Shown piece after piece: positions 1 through 64,000 of a stretch of 64,000 nucleotides of DNA (within the stretch, counting starts at the first letter, position 1; each line of letters starts with the position of its first letter). A program made the translations under genes and the position numbers. Below the pieces are notes generated by a model. It made no database searches. It saw nothing but the letters and a program-made list of their open reading frames with translations, and was not told where the DNA came from. The stretch is from NCBI GenBank assembly GCA_012845835.1, contig JABAKD010000003.1:991984-1055983 (forward strand), read 5' to 3'. Source of the stretch: Undaria pinnatifida. Its lineage: Eukaryota; Sar; Phaeophyceae; Laminariales; Alariaceae.

Positions 1-1065
1 CACTCGGAGTACCACTTCAACTTGCTATCCCGCCGTTTTTCGGGGGGGGGGGGGTTATAAGGCTTAGTTTGGGTGAGCTATTAGTTAACCTTTTGCAAGT
101 GGTCAAACGGACCAATACCCCTCTTCTAATACCTTAACAACATGCTTCCAAGTACATAGACTACACGTGCATACAGCGTGTTGGCGATTTTCAAACTCTT
201 TGGGTTGAAAAACAATGGTAACAAAAGAATACCACCTCGGTAGTATTGAAACCGACCAACATCATAATAACCCAAACCCAAGTGTAGTACGACGAGTAGT
301 TTTGGGGCAGTATGGCCTGTGGACAGTAGTAGCGCACCAGAGAGTGTGTAATGTTGGTGATCAGAGATGATGGCTGATCTTCCTGGAACAGTGGTGGTGA
401 TTGACTACTGAGGATCCGATGTGACGTGTGAGCGTGTTAACACTGGATCACTGGATCTGAAAACAATAATAATAGGGGTTTCCATGTGTCCTCTTCTTCT
501 GGATTCTGGTTTCGGGATACGGGGATGGAGTTTAAGATCGTATCGCCGGTTGTTTTCGTGATAGAAACTAATACGCAACAACTTATTATCTCTCTCTTTC
601 CAGCACCTGGATGGTGCTGACCAGCCCGCGTTTGGCCAAGGGGGGACAACCTCTGGTCAATAGACCCTGCCTGGCCCAGGCGTGTCTATCGGACCTAGGG
701 GAAAACTGCTGCTATGCAAGGGTCACTCACACGACGACTACTACTTACTGCTTGCTGTGCAGGGGTCACTCACACGTTTTAGTCGCTTGCTGTCCGCCGG
801 ATACCTTTCTAACAGAAGGGGGGGCGAAGCCGTTCGTTCAGGCTGCAGGCAATCATAACGCCTGTCAGCTATAAAGGGGACAGCAACTGTTAACAACTGC
901 TGTGAACCATAACTCCCTGACGGGGTAGAGGGGATACGTTTATCATACATACTACTAGTCTAGTAGAAGTAGCTACCATTATACAGTGACCAAAACGATG
1001 ATTGCTGTTGTTGTTGTTGACGTTGATGTTCAGCCTGACAACAACCGCGTAGGACAATCGAGCGG

Positions 1066-1255
1066 CCGGTGTATCACGCAGCTTGCAAAGACGATTATCG
1101 ACCCTACGAAACTTCATCGAACTCACAGCTGATGACGTCTGTACAAATGGTCTGTAGAAAGATTTTTTTTATAAAAAAATTGAAAAACGTCAGCTGTGAG
1201 TACGGTCGACTGAATGGTTGAAACTCAACTTTGCAAGCTGCGTGGTACTTGGATC
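1066..1255. repeat. Inverted pair of short MITE-A variants
   Basis: A reverse copy (1066-1135) and a forward copy (1188-1255) face each other around an A/T-rich spacer, so the transcript of either strand could fold into a long imperfect hairpin. Confidence 0.6.
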
Positions 1256-2021
1256 TGTGTCTCATTTATGATGTCCTCATATGACATGAAGGATATATAG
1301 TCGATATAGATAGGTCACTTCCCTTGATGTTAAGATTTAGAAAAAATACGAATCAAATTAATCGAGAGGAGAAAATGACTCCACTGATTCGCAATGATTA
1401 CTATTCTTGTAATTATTTTATAAAAATATTTCAAGGACGTACAGCCGTGAGTTCGACGAATTTCGGGTCAATACTCATCTTTGCAAGCTGCGTTGTTGGT
1501 ACTTGTAATATACTACTTCGAAGTATGTGGGTGAGTTTTTTCTGTTAAAAAAAAAAAAATTGTTATTGCTGACTGCTGCTGCTGCTTGAAAAAAAAGACA
1601 TTTTTGATATTTTTTCTTGCTGCTCCTGCTTCAAAAAAGTCAACTCGATTGTGAAGGAAAGGGAGGGGGGAAGGGGGCAAGAAGGAGCGCCAAAGCTCCT
1701 TTGATGGTAGCCACACATCATTCCCCACACATCACCCCCAACCCGTCCCTTTGCTCCCTTCCCCGCCCACAAAACAAAAAGCAAAAGTAGCAACGAACTT
1801 CTTTATTAAGTACGCAGTGACACCAACAACTCCCCCGCTCCGCCCATCTGACCTGTTTGGCGCTCTGCAATACTGTACTACATACTGTAACAACAAGTAC
1901 CTTGTTCCGGTTTAGTCTGTTGTTGATATGCGGCCATATGATAGCCTGCTTACTGCTATCGCAAAAACTATTATTGTTATCGTTGAGACGGGAAACTAAA
2001 GGGAAAACACACACGAAAACA

Positions 2022-2056
<35 letters not shown>

Positions 2057-3904
2057 AAAGAAAAATTAAACAAGAACGAAAAAACGAAAAAAAAACGAAA
2101 AAAACGTGGAAAAAACACAAAAGAAACGAACAACGAAAAACGTGAAAAGAAATCAGGAAATGTTGGATAACAGAAAAAAGGAGGGAAAACGAATACCAGG
2201 TGCAAAAACAGCAAAAATAAAAAAAAAACAAGAAACCAGGACAGGGGACAGACAGACAGCGTTGCGTGCGACAGCAAATATTACCGACATGTACATAAAA
2301 ATCAAATATCAAAATCAGAATCAAATGTAACCTTCCTCACTGATCCGCCAGCAGCGCTGTCGCTAATATTTTATCGCTAATAGTTTTCGGGGGAGGGGGG
2401 GAACCGGCCCGGTTCAAATACAGAATACCCGAAAAAAAACAAAAAAACAAGAAAAAAAGGGAAGCGATAAGTACATGAAACGTCTGTTTTGATAAACAAT
2501 ATAAAGAAAATAATCCTCCCCCCTTTCTCCTCTCCGCCCCACCAACTCGAGCCAACCAACCAACAACATCAATAGTAGTACCGGTACGCACGTACGAACG
2601 CATGTATATATGAACGCGTAGACTATCTTGACAGGAACAGTACGGGCACCCTGGTAACTCATTTCTTGGTAAGTACTGTATGGGTATCCTGGTACACTCC
2701 CTTCGACAGTACCGGTTGAGTAGTGCCGGGTGCCCGCTATAGCGCCTGTGAAATCGCTTGACACAAGGGAACAACAAGTAGAGGCAGTGTGCGGAGTAGC
2801 GCCGGTTTTCGCTGTAGTGCCAAGTATTTCCGGCTGGCACTACATACTCGCACAATAGAGGGACCCGTACTGTACCCATATCGTACCATACCGGCATTAT
2901 AGAGGGATCACAACTACTAGTGCACTCTGGGATTCCATCGTTTTTATGGCCGGTCGAAAGCCTTTCAAAAGAAAAACGTCAACCGCACCGGCTCCTATTC
3001 AACCAAAGCACTACCGGTATTTTATCTACGCCATCAAGCTTCCCTTTCCGCGTCTAAAAAAATAAAGAGGCGTGATCATTTTCGCGCCCAGAGCAAAAAA
3101 ATAGGCGCCCTCCTTCCCCCCCTCTTCGTGTCCTGAAAAACAACTGCTGCGTGATGAGTGTTTTCATGCTTTCAGCAAAAAATACGTGGCTCCGTGTTCC
3201 CCCCTCCTCTCGTCTCGGCAAAATAAAAGCTGCGCGCATTTTTTCGCGCATTCTTTCGCCCCTCTTACGTAGCGATTCGAAAAAATATCTGCGCATACTT
3301 TTCCACCGTCGCCATGGAAACTTCTCTTTTTCGCGCAAAAACACAGACAACCAAGCAAGCGTGAAAAAAAAACTAAAAATGGACAACAACCACCACCGAT
3401 TGAGTGCTTCGTCGTTACGAACCAAAGCTAAGATACTATAAATACTATCCATAACATCCCACTAAAAGAACTATTCCATTGTACCCCCCCCCCTCCCTTC
3501 TCTCCACCGTCCCGCCTTTCTCTCCCATTGAACACCCCATCCACGACTATACCCATAGGTTACATCTGCAAACGAGCCCACGTCTATACATACGTTTTAT
3601 CTCCCACGTTCTCTCTCTATTGCTCTGTTGGGCGACAAACTTGACGTGTGCTTCGAAAAGCAGTCGCGGAAATCAAGGAGGGGGGGGGACCAACACGCCT
3701 CATACTAACAAAAACCAAAACAGAGTGCAGACCCCCCCCGCCCACCCCCCGTCATCTCCCGTGGAATGACTCAACACTTCAGAACAGCATACATTTTTTT
3801 TTGGGGGGGCAACAAAACTACTGGAGTTAGTGTGGGATAGTTTTTGCAGCGGCAACAGGGTTCAAAAGCCCCCCCCCCCCCCCCCCCCACACACACAGGC
3901 CCGA

Positions 3905-4075
3905 GCTAAGGCATCGTACCGTATCCGTGCGGTACGTATCCCTACCGTACCCGCACCGTGCCATACCGTATCCGTACTGTACCGTATACGTACCATATCG
4001 TATCCGTACCGTACCCGTACCGTATCCGCACCATACCCGTAACATACCCGTATCGTATCCGCACCATACAACCTC
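3905..4075 (+). repeat. CGTACC/CGTATC minisatellite
   Basis: Irregular CCGTAC, CCGTATC and CATACCG hexamer-like repeats. Confidence 0.85.
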
Positions 4076-5711
4076 ACAGCACGGCAGTTTCGGACCGAAT
4101 AAAACACAAAACAAAAGCAAAAAAAACAAAAAAATACTAAAAAGCGTCGAAAAATCGACACGGGACCAGCAAGCCAGATATGCCGTCCAACATAAAATCG
4201 CTGCTTAGGAAAAACAACTTAGGTGGCCGCGGTTTGAGCCCTTGACCGACCGCCCCCACACTAAAACTAGTATATTAAGGAAGCGGTATGACCGCCTTCA
4301 TTGACCGCCCCCCCCTCTACCAGTAGTATATTAAGGCCCAAACGGACCTCAAAAAGGACGGTCTACCCCTTGAGTCACCACCTCCGCATTAAAACTAAAA
4401 TATCACTACCAAAAGAGGCCCTTACGCGCCCAAAATGACCGCCCTCTTATCATATGCTGACATGTATAGCATCTTTGTTGCTTGACGCTCACCGTCTCGA
4501 AGTGGGCCTTTCCCAACGGGTTGATCCGCTAGTGCCGACCGGCACTCGCAAGGTGGGCGGGAGGGGGGAAGGAGAGGGGGGGAGGGGGGCAAAGGACTCC
4601 AACGTCCTAGGCGCAGGTCCCATTTTTTTGTTTCTCCAAACGTGATCCTTCAGAACTGCACTCACGTTGTTGCGGACAAACTACTTGGGAATAGTGTGGG
4701 ACATGAGAGGTAGACACACGAAAGAAAAAAAAAAAAATCTGCACATAAAAAACGCTAACCTCAAGGTAAGCCGAAGAAACTCAACCCGCTCATAAAAACG
4801 CCAGGCTGATTGAAGCCCCTCCATAACTCCGTGTTGGGGACAAATCACTTGGGATTAGAGGACAAGTATTTTATTTTTTGGCAGTAGTACAAACGGGTAC
4901 GTATAACCGAAACCTACAGATCATCTGCCGATAGTGACGCCCCGCCAATCCCGCCCGAAGCGGAGCCCCGAACAAAAAGAAAAACGCGGGGATGGTAACT
5001 AATATCCCCCCCTCTCAACCAGGGAATGGTATTCAATATCCCCTCTCATCATGAGGGAACAGTCACAAATACCCCACCCCGTCGAGAGGATGCATCACAA
5101 AGCACCCCCACCCCCCCCGCCAGGGGATACTTTAACGCCCTAAAAACATAAACCCGGGGATGGTGACCAATATCCCCCCTTCCGGAAGGGCATTGTCACA
5201 AACAACCCCTCTCTCCCCAAACGGGGATATGCCTAAAGACCCCCCCCCCCCCCGCTTCGCCGCCTCCTCAATCCCACACGCAACACACCAACTACATCTA
5301 GCCCTAACCCATGCTATATAATTTCGATAAATTAAAAACAGGAACAACTCAACCCCACTTGTCCAGCCACGCTTAGGAGGAAATGAATCGCGGTCGCGTA
5401 GATTTGTTTATCTTCTCCACGAACCTCTTTCTTTTTCGAACCCCTTTATAATAAAAATCGCAGCCAGAATTGTCGGCGCAAAACCACCCGAGATACGAGC
5501 GTCCGAAACAACCCTTAGCCCTCAAGAACCACAACAATCAAGTTATGGGACGAACCCCTCGGATTTCGTCTCGATCCTAGTCGTTCATCCCAAAAACATT
5601 GTGGTGTGGTTTCTGCAGGGGTTACAACTATCGTGACAGGGAATAAAAACTCCCAATAATTCCAAGTGGCAAAAACTATTTCAAACTTTGTTGGTCCCAC
5701 AAAAAAGGGGG

Positions 5712-60702
<54,991 letters not shown>

Positions 60703-61951
60703 TGTCTTGAGCGAGCTGCTTGAGCAGCTGGTGCTGGTGCTGGTGCTGGTACTTATGGTTTAGCTGTTGCCCCGCTAAACCTTGTTTAGCCGGTGCTGCT
60801 GCTGCTTGTTATCCTGCAGCTTCTGCTACTCTTGTTGATTGTGATATTGGTGCTGCCGCTGCTTCTGCTGTGGCTGTTAGTGCTCCTGCTGCCTCTACTT
60901 CTGCTGCTGCTTCCACTGCTTCTACTGCTGTTGGCGATCCTCTGCTTCTGCTGCTGCTGCTTCTCCTGCTAACGGCTCCTTCGGCTATAGACCAAGCAAT
61001 CGCCTCTCGCCTTGGCCCCCTATCTGCTGCTGAAATCCCTTTCCCACCTCCTCTATCGAAAAATAATCTTCCCCTGATCCTCCGCGCGCTGTACGTGTAT
61101 CACCTACACGCCGAGAGGAATAAATATGTTATCCATCAAATAGTCCGGGAGGAAGAGGGGGGGGAGGAGGAGGACGAAGGGGAAGGGGGGGAAGGAGGAG
61201 TACGAAACACAGAAGGGAGAAGAGGAGGAGGGGGAGGACGAATTGGTCAAGTTTGTGCTCGTTGATAAAAAAATCTTCATCGTTGTCCTCGAGCTAGCTG
61301 AGCTTGGGTTGTCTTTCTAACCACAAAGGGAATTGCGAAAGTGCTTCACTTCAAGTTCAAGCCCATTAGGTTGCGCTCCTTCAACTATAGCGCATGCAAC
61401 CAACAAGTTGTTCGCGGGGCCGATTCTCTCTGGCAACGCTTCATGGATTGCCACCGCTGACATGCCGACGTGTCCCGACTAGCATGAGCCCAGAACAAAA
61501 CGTGATCAAGACCATGTTCTTTGTCGGGTGGCATCAGTAAACCTATACCGGTATGTACTATTTACTCTTTATGTACCTGGCGCACCCGAATTCATATTCT
61601 ACGACAGAGGACAGAGGCAATGAAATGCCGGGGTTTCGGCCTTGCGTTCAAAATCAACTGTTTGCCCGAGGAAAAAAAAGTATTCTGAATCAGACTTGTC
61701 GAACAGAGTTCCTAGTGTTCACGGCTTTTCACGGGTCAGGGGGTTTTCAAAAACTCGCGGGTCGAGTCGGGTCGGGTCAACAGGTGGTCGAAACTTCACG
61801 GGTCGGGTCTCGTCGGGTCAGGAGTATTTCAAATCTCACGGGTCGGGTTGGGTTGGGTCGAGTCACCCTGAACCGATCCGACCCGCGAGAAGTGATGCGA
61901 CCCGTGCAAAGCTCTGAGATTATGGGGTTAAGCATATGTACAGTGCTGTAG

Positions 61952-62258
61952 CCGGTCGCCCCGGTGGCGTATCAGGTTGTTCTCGAGCCTGGTGTAGGTC
62001 AGTTTCGTGAGTTCGAATCCCCCCGAGTGCATACCCGTATAAATTCGTGGGGGCTTTTTCTTGTGCACCAATTGACGTGCGGAAAACGCGAGAGCGTGAG
62101 TTAGCAACACTCGATGAACAATCGACGAGCAGTGGGATTGCTGAACCCTATGCGCGAAAAAAATTGAAGGCGAGAACCGGGGGAAGAATGGAAGACACCT
62201 GTGTCCACGGCTTGTCCAGAAGCTGGAAAGTAGAAGTGTGAAGAAAAAAGAAAAAAAC
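61952..62258 (+). mobile_element. tRNA-derived SINE
   Basis: A box TGGCGTATCAGG, B box GAGTTCGAATCCCC, same body, tail with GAAGAAAAAAG. It lies about 1.25 kb upstream of the channel gene start. Confidence 0.82.
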
Positions 62259-63389
62259 AGTAGCTGAAACTCGCATTCGCTTGAAAAGAACAAGAAAATA
62301 AAGAAGCAGTCGTGCGAGCCAGTTATTTTTTGTTCTCTTCCCTTAGATTTTCTTTCGTCTTCTTTACGAGTGTTCATTTTCTTGTGTGATATGTCTGTCT
62401 TCTGTTACTTGTTGTTCCCCCCTGCAAGGGGTCTGGTGAGCTGGCTTGCGTGTGTGTGTTCCGCTTTCAGTATATTTTGCAGTTTGCGACCACAAAGCTC
62501 GTTTCTCTCTGGGGGCCATCGGCACGGACACTGGTTGTGCTGGCTGAAGGTGGGTGGAACGATCAGTTTAAGGCGAAGACCACACGCACGTCATTTCATC
62601 GGCCAAATCACCCTCGGCTGCATTTGCGATGTGTGTGAGAACAGAGTTTGCTCTCTCTACAATGAGGAATCGGCATGGACAGTTTTGATAGGGGGGCTAG
62701 ATGTCGACGGGTGGAGATCACAAGTCGGCGCGAGTCGACGGAGGAAAAAAAATGCTGAATTCTTCCCGTTATAAAAATGAAGGCACGCACCGCCGTTCTG
62801 GGCCGGGGAGGGGGCGGAGGAGGGTCCATTACGTGACCCCTGATCTGAGTTACTACTGGGGCGGAGTGCGAGAGTAGTGCGAAGATAATAAATGGGACGA
62901 TGAAAAAAAACACCACGATGATATAATAAAAATTTAAAAATAATGTCGAGAACACACCGCCTGCTGTAATCGACAGCGATGACCTGCCGTACGACGTGTG
63001 CATAAAGATATTGAAGCAGAGAAAGAACAAAATAAGACACCTACCATACATACGATACAGCAGTATAGTGGAAACTACAGTAATCAATTCATAAAATAGA
63101 TATCGTAGTATATTACAAGTACCAACAACGCAGCTTGTAAAGATGAGTATTGACTCGAAATTCGTCGAACTCACTCACAGCTGACGTCCTGAAAATATTT
63201 TTTTAAAGTACGAACAGAACGATATCTGGTGGTCTGGTGGTAAACTTTTGGTTCGGCGAGAGGGTGAAAAAAACTTCGGTTCAGTTTTCCATGACGGGTC
63301 ACTTGAAAACTACAGCAGCAGTATGACCATAGGAGAATCGTATCGATATTTTATCGAATATCATGACGTCGTTGGGCAGAAAGAACGGC

Positions 63390-63455
63390 TTACAACCGGA
63401 AACCCTTATAGGGGCAAAATTACTTGAAGCTAATATGAGGAAGGTTCTAATGGAG
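63390..63455 (+). repeat. Family G (CCGGAAACCC) repeat
   Basis: Pattern ACCGGAAACCCTTATAGGGG, AAATTACTTGAAGCTAATAT, GAGGAAGGTTCT. Related copies near 10085-10205, 14995-15078, 23333-23440, 48675-48775 and 53390-53470 share AACGCCTTCA and GGAAACC with AGTATGGGGAGGG. Confidence 0.6.
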
Positions 63456-63605
63456 GGTAAGGTGAAGACAGCACACACCCCGTCGATCGGTTAACAATTT
63501 TCGTCCATGAATCAACACGATTATCGTCGATTGATGATTGATCATCGGTATGACTTTGGCTTTACTGCTGTTACCTTTCTTTACGCGAAATAAACTAAAA
63601 TTGCC

Positions 63606-63845
63606 ATGTATTTCTTCTTCCACAGCTGCCAGATTTTGTCCCCCTCAAAAACGGCTTTCATAGTTTTAGCGCAGACTGACTAACAACATCCTGTTAAGCC
63701 TGGTACAAGATACACTGCTGTAGTTCCAAGGGGAGTCGCCGACCTACACACACCCAGTTATACGCGCGATCGGAGTTTCACACACAGCTTGCAAAGATGA
63801 GTTTCGACAAAATCTTCGATCTCACAGCTGGAGTGTATTTTTATT
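63606..63845 (-). mobile_element. MITE-A full copy
   Basis: From TTCCACAGCTGCCAGA to CTCACAGCTGGAGTG, with the CGCGCGATCGGAGT and AGCTTGCAAAGATG landmarks. Confidence 0.75.
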
Positions 63846-64000
63846 TATATAATATTTAGTATGTACATGGTACAAGGTATGAAATCGAGAATTTCCAAAG
63901 CTGTCGGCGTGAAGACATGTTAATTTTTTTCGTGCCCAACACATAAAATATGTTAAGAAACCGAGGAAGAAGCATGCCGTTCTTTATCGTATCAATACTT

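Larger units (their letters stand above)
1..5711. other. Left flank, no recognised gene
   Basis: Contains short MITE-A variants (1066-1520), (AAAACG)-like low complexity at 2010-2110, a family E-like repeat at 2690-2915, CGTACC repeats at 3905-4075, a GACCGCCC/TATATTAAGG repeat at 4220-4445 and ATATCCCC-type short repeats at 4990-5235. A minus-strand frame around 590-660 (PPLAKRGLVSTIQVLERE) could be an exon fragment, but I see no supporting splice signals. Confidence 0.4.
60703..64000. other. Upstream flank of the channel gene, no recognised gene
   Basis: 60720-60980 is CTG/TGC-rich (CAG-rich on the coding strand of the gene, with an in-frame stop) and 61150-61250 is GGA-rich. 61735-61915 holds CGGGTCGGGT repeats, 61952-62258 a SINE, 62705-62890 a family D repeat, and 63105-63845 MITE-A copies. 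The promoter of the channel gene should lie near 60.8-61.5 kb, but no core element can be named. Confidence 0.4.

Overview
The window looks like nuclear DNA of a eukaryote with long GT-AG introns, very abundant simple-sequence DNA and many families of short interspersed repeats. The mix of ankyrin-repeat channel exons, a DIRS-type tyrosine-recombinase (YR) retrotransposon, long C/G homopolymers and intron lengths of 0.3-17 kb would fit a multicellular stramenopile such as a brown alga. That assignment is an inference from general style and is held with low to moderate confidence. There are no bacterial operons, rRNA genes or CRISPR arrays, and I found no stand-alone tRNA gene.

One protein-coding gene dominates and is read on the minus strand from about 60.7 kb down to about 8.8 or 5.7 kb. 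I assembled it by hand from about 21 exons whose splice phases close on each other. It encodes a low-complexity N-terminal region (exons at 60.7-59.4 and 50.6-49.4 kb), about four ankyrin-like exons (32.2-28.3 kb), a linker region (27.5-22.7 kb) and a six-helix ion-channel core resembling the TRP superfamily (21.0-11.3 kb). The pore loop is in the exon at 13.1-12.8 kb and S6 in the exon at 11.5-11.3 kb. A Pro-Leu-Asn-Leu motif and two further membrane helices follow (10.9-8.8 kb). Two places do not close: a 15-C homopolymer in exon 2 breaks the frame, and the link to a candidate coiled-coil last exon at 5.7 kb is missing.

The 17-kb intron 2 carries the window's main mobile element, a 5.8-kb YR retrotransposon at 36.26-42.08 kb. 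It has reverse transcriptase, RNase H and tyrosine recombinase, all broken by stops or frameshifts, 274-bp terminal and internal direct repeats that read identical, and a clean empty site reconstructable from the interrupted host repeat. The remaining introns and flanks are filled with several dispersed families: a CAGCTGTGAGATC MITE, a tRNA-headed SINE (five copies), a MITE with CAGGAGACGG termini, an 812-bp TIR element, and others named in the feature list.

Two patterns run through the whole gene. Many exons have a decayed partial copy of themselves nearby. Most 3' splice sites are preceded by a tandem repeat or homopolymer that is pyrimidine-rich on the coding strand. The 0-5.7 kb and 60.8-64 kb flanks contain repeats and low-complexity DNA; I recognise no gene there.
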